From Rhizobiales bacterium CCH10-E5 (GTDB lineage: Bacteria > Pseudomonadota > Alphaproteobacteria > Rhizobiales > Beijerinckiaceae), in the NCBI GenBank assembly GCA_001556125.1, contig LSIG01000026.1, positions 1-56,715 of the forward strand: a stretch of 56,715 bases of DNA, given 5' to 3'. The stretch's first letter is position 1; each line of letters opens with the position of its first letter. A model generated the notes under the pieces. The model searched no databases. It worked only from the letters and a program-made list of their open reading frames with translations, and was not told the DNA's origin. Made by a program: the position numbers and the translations under genes. This document shows, in pieces, positions 41,291-48,508 of this stretch.

Positions 41291-41710
41291 ATGAACCCGC
41301 GCGGCCTGCCGCGACGGTCATTTCTGGCCGGGAGCCTCGTGCTCCCGGCTTCTTTCGTTCTGGCACAGGTGCCGACCATCCTGGCGCCCCGGGAAGCGCT
41401 CGACGCGGCGCGCGCCGGCACCCTGCTCCTCATCGATATCCGCACGCCCGCCGAATGGCGCGACACCGGCCTGGCCCAGGGCGCGATCGCGCTCGATGTC
41501 GAGACGCCGGCCTTCGAGGTCAGGCTGGCCGGCCTGCGGCTGGACCATCGCGGCAAGCGCATCGCCCTGATCGACCGCAGCGGCGCGCTCAGCGCCTCGA
41601 CGCGCGACAAGCTCGCCGGCCGCGGCTTCCGCGACATCCTGGCGGTGCGCGGCGGCATGCTCGGCCCCGGCGGCTGGCTGGCCGAGAAGCTGCCGGTGGC
41701 GGCGCCGTGA
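41291..41710 (+). CDS. Exported rhodanese-like protein without catalytic cysteine
   Basis: 139 residues. MNPRGLPRRSFLAGSLVLPA carries a twin-arginine signal, and cleavage is likely after VLAQ. A single rhodanese domain follows: LLIDIRTPAEWRDTGLAQGA is the typical start and LAGRGFRDILAVRGGMLGPG the end. The active-site loop, normally starting with Cys and ending Arg-Ser, reads DRSGALSAS, so Asp95 replaces the sulfur-carrying Cys. Sulfurtransfer is therefore not expected; a binding or regulatory role is more likely. It lies seven bases after the aminotransferase gene and converges on trmD across a double repeat. Confidence 0.85.
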   Translation: MNPRGLPRRSFLAGSLVLPASFVLAQVPTILAPREALDAARAGTLLLIDIRTPAEWRDTGLAQGAIALDVETPAFEVRLAGLRLDHRGKRIALIDRSGALSASTRDKLAGRGFRDILAVRGGMLGPGGWLAEKLPVAAP

Positions 41711-41842
41711 TCCCTTCTCCCCTCGGGGGAGAAGGTGTCTGCGCAGCAGACGGATGAGGGAAGGAACCGCCCCACCTCAGCCGTACTGCCCTCATCCGTC
41801 AGCGCTTCGCGCTGCCACCTTCTCCCCCAAGGGGAGAAGGAA
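41711..41842. repeat. Two inverted copies of a GGAGAAGG palindromic repeat
   Basis: Copy 1 has CCTTCTCCCC (41713-41722) pairing with GGGGAGAAGG (41726-41735) and continues to CGGATGAGGG at 41760. Copy 2 is inverted: CCCTCATCCG at about 41789-41798, then CCTTCTCCCC (41818-41827) pairing with GGGGAGAAGG (41831-41840). Together they fill the gap between the convergent rhodanese and trmD genes and could act as terminators. The right copy overlaps the end of trmD. A third copy starts at about 56661. Confidence 0.85.
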
Positions 41843-42518
41843 GAAGCAAATCCGGCCGCCGCTCCGCCGTGATCCGCTCGGCTTCCGCCCGCCGCCATTT
41901 CGCGATGCGGGCATGGTCGCCCGAGAGCAGCGCCTCTGGCAGGCCCCGGCCCTCCCATTCGCGCGGGCGGGTGTAATGCGGATACTCCAGCAGCCCGTTC
42001 TCGAAGCTCTCGTCCTCGCCCGAGAGCTCCTTGCCCATCACGCCGGGAATCAGTCGCACGCAGGCGTCGAGCAGCACCAGCGCCGCCATCTCGCCGCCCG
42101 AGAGGATGTAGTCGCCGATCGAGACCTCGGTCAGCCCGCGCCCCTCGATCACCCGCTCGTCGACACCCTCGAAACGCCCGCAGACGATGACGACACCCTC
42201 GCCCGCCACAAAGTCGCGCACCTGGCGTTGGGCCAGCGGCCGCCCGCGCGGCGACATCAGCAGCCGCGGACGCGTATCACCGGCAGGGACGGCGGCGTCG
42301 ATCGCCGCGCCCAGCACATCGCAGCGCAGCACCATGCCCGCCCCGCCGCCGGCCGGGTTGTCGTCGACATTGCGGTGCCGGCCGATGCCGTGGTCACGGA
42401 TCTGGTGCGTCTCCAGCGACCAGAGGCCCCGGCGCAGAGCCTCACCCGCGAGCGACACGCCGAGCGGCCCGGGGAACATCTCCGGATAGAGGGTGAGGAC
42501 GGAGGCGCGGAACGGCAT
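41799..42518 (-). CDS. trmD: tRNA (guanine-N1)-methyltransferase TrmD with repeat-derived tail
   Basis: TrmD methylates G37 of tRNAs to prevent frameshifting. The 239 residues contain the SPOUT/trefoil-knot domain with [51 protein letters not shown] and the SAM-site [19 protein letters not shown], then the helical C-terminal domain ([20 protein letters not shown]). The last residues, [14 protein letters not shown], are encoded by the intergenic repeat at 41799-41840 and would not be conserved. I start at the ATG ending at 42518; an upstream frame is a reading of another repeat. It is the last gene of the ffh to trmD cluster. Confidence 0.95.
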   Translation of the reverse strand: MPFRASVLTLYPEMFPGPLGVSLAGEALRRGLWSLETHQIRDHGIGRHRNVDDNPAGGGAGMVLRCDVLGAAIDAAVPAGDTRPRLLMSPRGRPLAQRQVRDFVAGEGVVIVCGRFEGVDERVIEGRGLTEVSIGDYILSGGEMAALVLLDACVRLIPGVMGKELSGEDESFENGLLEYPHYTRPREWEGRGLPEALLSGDHARIAKWRRAEAERITAERRPDLLLPSPLGGEGGSAKR

Positions 42519-42553
42519 GGAAGCCCTCGCAAGATAGAGATGCCGGCATCGCT

Positions 42554-42635
42554 CGTCATTGCGAGCGCAGCGAAGCAATCCAGGGGGAGCAGTGCTCTAA
42601 GGCTTCTGGATTGCTTCGCTGCGCTCGCAATGACG
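42554..42635. repeat. Perfect 30-bp inverted repeat
   Basis: Arms of exactly 30 bp (42554-42583 and 42606-42635) starting CGTCATTGCGAGCGCAGCG pair without mismatch around a 22-nt loop. It lies between HAD and trmD. The same kind of palindrome is, from memory, abundant in Bradyrhizobium and relatives. A half copy occurs at 28533-28545. It would form a very stable hairpin in the transcript and may uncouple trmD from the genes upstream. Confidence 0.92.
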
Positions 42636-42653
42636 GGAGGCGCGAACCAAAGG

Positions 42654-43355
42654 CTACCCGAAGCGCAACGCCGGCAGCCGGTCCAGCGCGTTGAAGTCCG
42701 TCGCCGAGGCGACGACGTTGTCATAAGCCGCGAAGCCCTCGGCGCCGAGCATGGTCAGCATGGCCACCGCCCGCATGCCGGCCCGCCGCGCCGCCTCGAC
42801 GCCATTGGGCGCATCCTCGAAGACGAGGCAGGTCTCCGGCGCCACGCCCATCCGGCGCGCCGCCTCGACGAACATGTCCGGATGCGGCTTGCCGCGAAAA
42901 CCCTGCGAGGGCGAGATGATGGTGGCAAACTCGGCGCGCAGACCGAGCGTGTCGAGCACCAGCGCGATGTTCTCCGGCGGCGCGGCCGAGGCCACCGCCA
43001 TCGGCACGCCGCAACTGCGGGCGCGCGCCATCAGCGGCAGCAGCCCCGGCAGCGGCGTGACATGGGGCCGGTAGGTCTCGCGGTAGAGCGCCTCTTTGGC
43101 CTCGCCGAGCCGCGCGACCTCGTCCGGGCCGGCTCCGGGAAAATAGGGCCCGACGATCTCGCCGACCGCCATCCCGGCCGTGGTCCGGAAGAAGGCCGGC
43201 CGGTCGAAGGGCAGGCCATGCTCGCGATGCCAACTCTCCCAGGCGTCGTCATGGAAGCGCATATTGTCGACGATGGTGCCGTCCATGTCGAAGATCAGCG
43301 CACCGGCCGGCTGGTTCCAGGCCTTCGTGCTGGAGGGGTTCGGCTCAGTCGTCAT
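42654..43355 (-). CDS. HAD-superfamily phosphatase (beta-phosphoglucomutase-like)
   Basis: 233 residues with HAD motifs in order: ALIFDMDGTIVDNMRFHDDA (nucleophile Asp and acid/base Asp, about 19-38), MAVASAAPPENIALVLD (motif II Ser/Thr region), FRGKPHPDMFVEAARRMG (motif III Lys), and CLVFEDAPNGVEAARRAG (motif IV acidic pair). The helical cap between motifs I and II fits subfamily IA. Likely a phosphosugar phosphatase or mutase; the substrate is unknown. It overlaps rimM by 11 bases and so is built into the ribosome-maturation cluster. Confidence 0.92.
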   Translation of the reverse strand: MTTEPNPSSTKAWNQPAGALIFDMDGTIVDNMRFHDDAWESWHREHGLPFDRPAFFRTTAGMAVGEIVGPYFPGAGPDEVARLGEAKEALYRETYRPHVTPLPGLLPLMARARSCGVPMAVASAAPPENIALVLDTLGLRAEFATIISPSQGFRGKPHPDMFVEAARRMGVAPETCLVFEDAPNGVEAARRAGMRAVAMLTMLGAEGFAAYDNVVASATDFNALDRLPALRFG

Positions 43356-43872
43356 CGTCGGCCTCGAACAGCCCCTCGGGCGGAACCGCCTCGATGCGCC
43401 GGGCGGCGATGTCGATGCGGGGCGCGAAGGCCTTGGTGAAGGGCATCAGCACGGAGCGGCCATCGGGCAGCAGGATGTCGAGCAGATCGCCCGCGCCGTA
43501 ATTGGCGACGGTGGTGACCGTGCCCAGGACCACGCCGTCCGGACCGACGACCGCGCAGCCGATCAGATCGGCCTGCAGGAACTCGTCCTCGTCCTCGGGG
43601 GCCGGAATCTGGTCACGCGCGACGAAGAGGTTGACGCCGTTGAGGCTCTCGGCCGCCTCGCGGCTGGTGATGCCCTTGATCCGGGCGACCACGACCTCCT
43701 TGGCCGGGCGCACTTCGGCGATCTCGAAGCGCCGGCCCTTGTCGTCGGTCAGTGGGCCGTAATCGGCGATCGCCAGCGGATCGCCGGTGAAGGCCTTGAT
43801 CCGGACCTCGCCCTTGATGCCATGCGCGGCGCCGATGACGCCGAGCAGGATGAGCGTGTCGTCAGCGGCCAT
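43345..43872 (-). CDS. rimM: Ribosome maturation factor RimM
   Basis: RimM binds S19 and assists 30S head assembly. The 175 residues show the N-terminal RimM domain (LILLGVIGAAHGIKGEVRIK and LAIADYGPLTDDKGRRFEI) and the PRC-barrel C-terminal domain (LQADLIGCAVVGPDGVVLGT, LLDILLPDGRSVLMPFTKAF). It ends with an acidic tail, FEADDDD. The start of the HAD gene lies before its stop (11-base overlap). A cloverleaf repeat separates it from rpsP. Confidence 0.96.
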   Translation of the reverse strand: MAADDTLILLGVIGAAHGIKGEVRIKAFTGDPLAIADYGPLTDDKGRRFEIAEVRPAKEVVVARIKGITSREAAESLNGVNLFVARDQIPAPEDEDEFLQADLIGCAVVGPDGVVLGTVTTVANYGAGDLLDILLPDGRSVLMPFTKAFAPRIDIAARRIEAVPPEGLFEADDDD

Positions 43873-43899
43873 GCGCCCCCTCCTCGAGAAGAGGTGCGG

Positions 43900-43993
43900 C
43901 CGTCATGCTCGCCCCCGTGGCGAGCATCCACGACTTGAACTCAGGTCGCGACCAGCGAAGACGTGGATGGTCGGGACAAGCCCGACCATGACG
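43900..43993. repeat. Cloverleaf-type palindromic intergenic repeat, copy B
   Basis: This is the second copy of the 94-base element at 28427. CCGTCAT closes with ATGACG. Arm 1 is GCTCGCC/GGCGAGC (43907-43925). Arm 2 starts CCACG and ends CGTGG, with the inner bases changed to CTT/AAG so that pairing is kept after an A-A mismatch. Arm 3 is TGGTCGGG/CCCGACCA, ending at 43988. The arms are conserved while the arm 2 loop differs, as expected if structure is what is kept. It lies in the 147-base rpsP-rimM gap. Confidence 0.85.
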
Positions 43994-44019
43994 AACGGCA
44001 TCGCGAGCCTGAGGCTGCA

Positions 44020-44379
44020 TCACGCCTCGGCTTCGGCCGGAGCGGCGCTCTTCTCGGCCTTGGCGGCGGCGCGCTCCTTGGCCTTCTCGCCGGGCTCGGC
44101 CTTCTTCGGGTTGTTGCGGGCCGGGCGCTTGGCGAGGCCGGCGGCGTCCAGGAAGCGCAGCACGCGGTCGGTCGGCTGGGCGCCCTTGGCGAGCCACTCC
44201 TTGGCCTTCTCGACGTCGAGCACGACGCGCTCCGGCGAATCCTTCGCCTTCATCGGATCATAGGAGCCGATCTTCTCGATGAAGCGGCCATCGCGCGGCG
44301 AGCGGGCATCGGCGACGACGATGCGGTAGTACGGGCGCTTCTTGGCGCCGCCACGGGTCAGGCGGATCTTGAGGGACAT
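44020..44379 (-). CDS. rpsP: 30S ribosomal protein S16
   Basis: S16 is a small-subunit assembly protein. The first 85 residues are canonical ([54 protein letters not shown]). The remaining 35 are an Ala/Lys/Glu-rich charged extension ([20 protein letters not shown]), longer than in E. coli but usual in alphaproteobacteria. It sits between the small gene at 44426 and rimM. Confidence 0.97.
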   Translation of the reverse strand: MSLKIRLTRGGAKKRPYYRIVVADARSPRDGRFIEKIGSYDPMKAKDSPERVVLDVEKAKEWLAKGAQPTDRVLRFLDAAGLAKRPARNNPKKAEPGEKAKERAAAKAEKSAAPAEAEA

Positions 44380-44425
44380 TCGCGTTCTTCCTTGGTTTTG
44401 AACGTTTGGGCGTTGCGGTGGGAAA

Positions 44426-44689
44426 TCAGGGCTTGTTGTCTTCGACCAGCTGGTCGATCGCGGCCCAGGGATCGTCCTTCATGCCCGTCGAGGTGAAGAT
44501 CTCGAGATCGATCGAGCCGTCTTCCAGCACGTCGATCTCCCAATATTCACCCGGCGCATGCACGAGGAAGGAGAAGGCGTCGTCGCGATAGGACGACGTC
44601 TCATAGGACAGGTTGGCCTCGTCGAGACGGGCCTTGACCTGCTTGAACACGTCGAACATGCCGACGCGCATTTCGGTGGGCTTGGTCAC
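44426..44689 (-). CDS. Small hypothetical protein between ffh and rpsP
   Basis: 87 residues from a GTG at 44689-44687 that overlaps the ffh stop (GTGA). A GGAGG lies nine bases upstream inside the last ffh codons, so the start is well supported and translation is probably coupled to ffh. The protein is acidic with an alpha-beta pattern ([58 protein letters not shown]). I do not know the family. Its place between SRP and ribosomal genes suggests a link to translation, by context only. Confidence 0.75.
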   Translation of the reverse strand: MTKPTEMRVGMFDVFKQVKARLDEANLSYETSSYRDDAFSFLVHAPGEYWEIDVLEDGSIDLEIFTSTGMKDDPWAAIDQLVEDNKP

Positions 44690-46278
44690 TTCTTCTTGCC
44701 TCCGAAGGGGTTGGAGCCCCCCAGCCCCGGCAGGCCGCGGCCCGGCTGGCCGCCGAGACCCGGCAGCTTCGGCATCATCCCAGCCGGCGGCGTCACGCCC
44801 TTGGGCAGGCCCGGGAAGCCGCCCGGAGGCAGCCCAGGCATGCCGCCGCCCGCGCCGAGCTGCTTCTGCAGTTCGGCGAGCTGGGCCGGATCCATCTTCG
44901 AGGGGTCGGGCATGCCGGGCGGCAGGCCGCCACCGCCGATACCGAACATGGCACCGAGCTTGCCGAGCATGCCGCCCTTCTGCTTGCTCATCGCCTTCAT
45001 CATGTCGGCCATGCCGCGATGCATCTTGAGCAGCTTGTTGATCGCCTCCGGGCTGGTGCCGGAGCCGGCGGCGATGCGCTTCTTGCGGCTGTTCTTGAGC
45101 AGGTCCGGGTTCTTGCGCTCGGCCGGGGTCATCGAATCGATGATCGCGATCTGGCGGCGGATCATCTTGTCATTGACGCCCGAATTAGCGAGCTGGCCCT
45201 GCATCTGCTTCATGCCGGGCAGCATGCCCATGACGCCGCCGAGCCCGCCCATCTTCTCCATCTGCTGGAGCTGCATGCGCATGTCGGCGAGGTCGAAATT
45301 GCCCTTGGCGAGGCGCTGCGCCAGCGCCTGGGCCTTGTCGGCATCGACCGTCTCGGCCGCGCGCTCGACCAGGCTGACGATGTCGCCCATGCCCAGAATG
45401 CGATTGGCGACGCGGGACGGGTGAAAATCCTCCAGCGCGTCGATCTTCTCGCCAGTACCGACGAGCTTGATCGGCTTGCCGGTGACGGCGCGCATCGAGA
45501 GCGCCGCGCCGCCGCGGGAATCGCCGTCCATGCGGGTCAGAACGATGCCGGTCAGTCCGACGCGGGCATCGAAGGCGCGCGCCGTGTTGACGGCATCCTG
45601 GCCGGTCAGCGCGTCGGCGACGAGCAGCACCTCGTGCGGGTTCGTCGCCGCCTTCACCTCGGCGACCTCGGCCATCAGCGTGTCGTCGAGCGTGACGCGG
45701 CCGGCGGTGTCCAGCATCACGACATCGTAGCCGCCGAGACGGGCGGCCTCGATCGCGCGCCGCGCGATCTGCACGGCCGACTGGCCGGCGACGATCGGCA
45801 GCGTCTCGACGCCGACCTGCTTGCCGAGGATGGCGAGCTGCTCCATCGCCGCCGGGCGGCGCGTGTCGAGCGAGGCCATCAGCACGCGCTTCTTGCTGCG
45901 GTCGGTCAGGCGCTTGGCGATCTTGGCGGTCGAGGTCGTCTTGCCCGAGCCCTGCAGACCGACCATCAACACCGGCACCGGCGGCACGGCGTCGAAGGTG
46001 ATGCCCTCGCCGTCGCCGCCGAGCATATCGATCAGCGCGTCGTTGACGATCTTGATGACCTGCTGGCCGGGCGTGACCGACTTCAGCACCTCGGCGCCGA
46101 CGGCCCGCTCGCGGACCTTGTCGGTGAAGCTGCGCACGACCTCGAGCGCGACGTCGGCCTCGAGCAGGGCCTTGCGCACCTCGCGCAACGCGGCGTTGAC
46201 GTCCTCCTCGGTCAGCGAACCCCTGCGGGTCAGCCCGGAGAGGATGCCTGATAGCCTGTCGCTCAGAGTGCCGAACAT
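44686..46278 (-). CDS. ffh: Signal recognition particle protein Ffh
   Basis: Ffh is the SRP GTPase that brings nascent membrane proteins to FtsY. The 530 residues contain the N domain (MFGTLSDRLSGILSGLTRRG), the G domain with P-loop VGLQGSGKTTSTAKIAKRL, LDTRRPAAMEQL, LDTAGRVTLDD, and the conserved LTRMDGDSRGG, and the methionine-rich M domain (FDLADMRMQLQQMEKMGGLG, MTPAERKNPDLLKNSRKKR). The tail after the M domain is about 80 residues of Gly/Pro/Met-rich low complexity ending NPFGGKKK, longer than in E. coli. The start at 46278 fits homologues; an upstream extension is not conserved. Confidence 0.97.
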   Translation of the reverse strand: MFGTLSDRLSGILSGLTRRGSLTEEDVNAALREVRKALLEADVALEVVRSFTDKVRERAVGAEVLKSVTPGQQVIKIVNDALIDMLGGDGEGITFDAVPPVPVLMVGLQGSGKTTSTAKIAKRLTDRSKKRVLMASLDTRRPAAMEQLAILGKQVGVETLPIVAGQSAVQIARRAIEAARLGGYDVVMLDTAGRVTLDDTLMAEVAEVKAATNPHEVLLVADALTGQDAVNTARAFDARVGLTGIVLTRMDGDSRGGAALSMRAVTGKPIKLVGTGEKIDALEDFHPSRVANRILGMGDIVSLVERAAETVDADKAQALAQRLAKGNFDLADMRMQLQQMEKMGGLGGVMGMLPGMKQMQGQLANSGVNDKMIRRQIAIIDSMTPAERKNPDLLKNSRKKRIAAGSGTSPEAINKLLKMHRGMADMMKAMSKQKGGMLGKLGAMFGIGGGGLPPGMPDPSKMDPAQLAELQKQLGAGGGMPGLPPGGFPGLPKGVTPPAGMMPKLPGLGGQPGRGLPGLGGSNPFGGKKK

Positions 46279-46620
46279 GCGGACCTGCTTGCTTGCCTTC
46301 AGGGACCGGCATCGCAAAGCCCCATCGCCAAACGGTTTCGCGCCCGAGGGCGCGGACGCGCTGTCGGGCGTTGACCTCCGGGCGAAACAGTTGGGCATCA
46401 TCTGATCCGAAAACCGCAAGGGCACTTTTCGGGATGATGCCGAGGCGCTTCAGCGGCCCGGTCGGCGGATGCGGTCTCGACGATGTCGGCGAAACGGATG
46501 GAGCGCTTAAAGCGGCAGATTGTGGCGAAAGTCAAGGTTGGCGACCTGCCGGCAGCAATCTCGCCATGATGGGACGCTAGCGGCGCGGGCACCCCAGCGA
46601 TGCCGGACCCATCCTCGCCC
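46279..46620. other. Divergent intergenic region ffh / CAP lipoprotein
   Basis: 342 bases without a gene. It should hold the ffh-cluster promoter on the minus strand and any promoter for the CAP gene, but I cannot place either with confidence. Its most visible item is the palindromic repeat at 46396-46441. The remainder shows no tRNA, riboswitch or terminator that I can support. Confidence 0.4.
46396..46441. repeat. TCCGAAAA...TTTTCGGG palindromic repeat
   Basis: GCATCAT with TCCGAAAA on the left and TTTTCGGG with ATGATGC on the right (46396-46441) form an imperfect inverted repeat around CCGCAAGGGCAC. This sequence style is a widespread intergenic repeat in Hyphomicrobiales, from memory. 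A related half, TTAGAGCATGTCGAAGCTTT, starts at 14653, and TTAGAGCATT occurs at about 37009. Confidence 0.7.
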
Positions 46621-47184
46621 ATGCGCCCTCTTCTCTTCATTGCCGCCCTCGCCCTCCTCGCCGCCGGCTGTGCCGGCGAGCCGCGCCGCGAGACGCCGCT
46701 CGATCCCCGCGCCGCCGCACGCCTGGAAGCCGTCACGCTCGATCCCGCGGAGGCCGGCCGCATCTTCAACGCCTACCGCGCCAGCCAAGGCCTCGGGCCT
46801 GTTAGGCTCGACCCCACACTGATGGCCATGGCCCAGCGCCAGGCCGACGCCATGGCCCGCGCCAACACTCTCTCGCATGACGCCGCCGGCAGCTTCGCCT
46901 CGCGCGTCCATGCCGCGGGGCTCGATGCGGCGCGGGCGGCGGAGAATCTCGGCGGCGGCTACTATTCGACGGCAGAGGCCTTCGCCGGCTGGCGCGCTTC
47001 ACCGGGACATGACGCCAATCTGCGCTTGAAGGAGGCCACCCGCTTCGGCATCGCCCTCGCCAAGGACCCGCAGACGCGCTACCGCGCCTGGTGGGCGCTG
47101 GTCGTGGCGGGAGAACCGGAGAAGCGCGTCGAGATCTCGGCCGGGCCCGTCGGCTGGTTCGGCTCGAACCGGCCGCCGCGCTGA
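46621..47184 (+). CDS. CAP/SCP-domain lipoprotein
   Basis: 187 residues from the ATG at 46621 (an in-frame ATG at 46600 is possible). MRPLLFIAALALLAAGCAGE is a lipoprotein signal with lipobox and acylated Cys17. The CAP domain follows: RIFNAYRASQGLGPVRLDPT, MAMAQRQADAMARANTLSHD with the early His, NLGGGYYSTAEAFAGWRASP and GHDANLRLKEATRFGIALAK. Bacterial CAP proteins are extracytoplasmic and of uncertain function, sometimes envelope-related. It stands divergent from ffh and upstream of the toxin-antitoxin pair. Confidence 0.9.
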   Translation: MRPLLFIAALALLAAGCAGEPRRETPLDPRAAARLEAVTLDPAEAGRIFNAYRASQGLGPVRLDPTLMAMAQRQADAMARANTLSHDAAGSFASRVHAAGLDAARAAENLGGGYYSTAEAFAGWRASPGHDANLRLKEATRFGIALAKDPQTRYRAWWALVVAGEPEKRVEISAGPVGWFGSNRPPR

Positions 47185-47255
47185 TACCCGACGTTGCAGC
47201 TGGCAAGGATTTTCCTTACAGTTCTCATCCGACATGGTTGTGCAGGGTGGCGGGG

Positions 47256-47471
47256 ATGATCCTCAGCAAACTCACCAGCAAGGCACAGACAACGGTTCCG
47301 CAGCCCGTCCGCAAGGCGTTGCGCCTGCGGGAGGGGGATGAAATCGCCTATGCGATCGAACAGGATCGCGTCGTCATGACAAAGGCGCGGGCACCCCAGG
47401 CCGAAGATCCTTTTGCGACATTCGACGAATGGGACGGCGAGGCCGATCGCAAGGCCTATGGCGAGCTTTGA
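47256..47471 (+). CDS. AbrB/MazE-type antitoxin
   Basis: 71 residues. The N-terminal swapped-hairpin AbrB domain reads MILSKLTSKAQTTVPQPVRK with ALRLREGDEIAYAIEQDRVV, and an acidic C-terminal tail (EDPFATFDEWDGEADRKAYG) is the part that would bind and block the toxin. It overlaps the PemK-type gene by 14 bases, so the two are surely coupled. The complex would repress its own promoter in the 71-base gap after the CAP gene. Confidence 0.9.
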   Translation: MILSKLTSKAQTTVPQPVRKALRLREGDEIAYAIEQDRVVMTKARAPQAEDPFATFDEWDGEADRKAYGEL

Positions 47472-47802
47472 ACAGGGGGACATCGTCCGCGTCCCCTTCC
47501 CCTACACGGACCGTTCGACACGCCAGCACCGGCCGGCACTGGTGGTTTCGGCCGGCGGCATCGGCGAGGCGCAAAGCCTGCTGTGGGTGGTGATGATCAC
47601 CAGTGCGGAGAACCGGCCCTGGCCGGGAGACGTCGCGATCAAAGGAGGTGATGAGGAGACCGGGCTGCCGGCGCCGTCCGTCGTTCGCCCCTGCAAGATC
47701 GCGACGATCGAAGCCCGGCACGCGCAGAAGCTCGGTCGACTTCCATCTGCCTTGCGGGGGCGTGTCGGCACGGCCCTGCGTGAGCACCTCGGGCTCGGCT
47801 GA
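47458..47802 (+). CDS. PemK/MazF-family toxin
   Basis: 114 residues, starting inside the antitoxin gene at 47458. The fold is recognisable from FEQGDIVRVPFPYTDRSTRQ, RPALVVSAGGIGEA, LWVVMITSAENRPWPGDVAI and the conserved VVRPCKIATIEARHAQKLGR. MazF/PemK proteins are endoribonucleases that cut mRNA at short sequences. The Arg/Thr-type active site cannot be confirmed without alignment. The order, antitoxin first with overlap, is that of a type II toxin-antitoxin module. Confidence 0.88.
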   Translation: MASFEQGDIVRVPFPYTDRSTRQHRPALVVSAGGIGEAQSLLWVVMITSAENRPWPGDVAIKGGDEETGLPAPSVVRPCKIATIEARHAQKLGRLPSALRGRVGTALREHLGLG

Positions 47803-47868
47803 AGCGCCTCCCCTTTACAAACCGCTGCAGTTGGGGATGGCTCGCCCGGCGCCACTGGAAACAGCCTC

Positions 47869-48495
47869 ATGACCTTCGAAACCTGGGCCGCCTTCGCCGC
47901 CGCCACCGCCGTCCTGCTCGTCATTCCCGGCCCGACGATCCTCCTCGTCGTCTCCTATGCGCTCGGCCAGGGCTGGCGGACGGCGCTGCCGACGGCGGCC
48001 GGCGTCGCGCTCGGCGACTTCACGGCGATGACGCTCTCCATGCTCGGCGTCGGCGCGCTGCTGGCGACCTCGGCCACCGTCTTCACCGTGCTGAAATGGG
48101 CGGGCGCGGCCTATCTCGTCTGGCTCGGCATCAAGCTCTTCCGCGCCGGCGGCACGCTCGACGCCAGCCCGCGCGAGGATGCCGTCTCGTCGCTCAAGAT
48201 GCTCGGCCATGCCTGGTTGGTCACGGCGCTGAACCCCAAGAGCCTCACCTTCTTCGTCGCCTTCCTGCCGCAGTTCCTCGATCCGAAGGCCGATTTCTGG
48301 ACGCAGATGCTGATCTTCGAGGCGACCTTCGTGACGCTCGCCGCCGTCAACGCCTTCGGCTACGCGCTCATCGCCTCCCGCGCCCGCGCCATCGTCAGCA
48401 GCCCGCGCGCGATCCGCGCCATCAACCGGACCGGCGGGACCCTGCTGATCGGGGCCGGCATCGCGACGGTGGCGATGCGCACCGGCACGCGCTGA
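47869..48495 (+). CDS. LysE/RhtB-family exporter
   Basis: 208 residues with six transmembrane helices. The family signature is near the N-terminus (AVLLVIPGPTILLVVSYALG, then GWRTALPTAAGVALGDFTAM), with AAYLVWLGIKLFRAGG and ALNPKSLTFFVAFLPQFLDP following. LysE/RhtB proteins export amino acids or their analogues. The substrate is unknown. A methyltransferase gene starts 13 bases after its stop and is probably in the same operon. Confidence 0.92.
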   Translation: MTFETWAAFAAATAVLLVIPGPTILLVVSYALGQGWRTALPTAAGVALGDFTAMTLSMLGVGALLATSATVFTVLKWAGAAYLVWLGIKLFRAGGTLDASPREDAVSSLKMLGHAWLVTALNPKSLTFFVAFLPQFLDPKADFWTQMLIFEATFVTLAAVNAFGYALIASRARAIVSSPRAIRAINRTGGTLLIGAGIATVAMRTGTR

Positions 48496-48508
48496 AGGCG
48501 AAACGATC

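Noticed and set aside
42519..42578. An N-terminal extension of TrmD in the frame upstream of 42518
   Set aside because: The extra residues are read from the edge of the 30-bp palindrome, and homologous proteins begin at the ATG ending at 42518.
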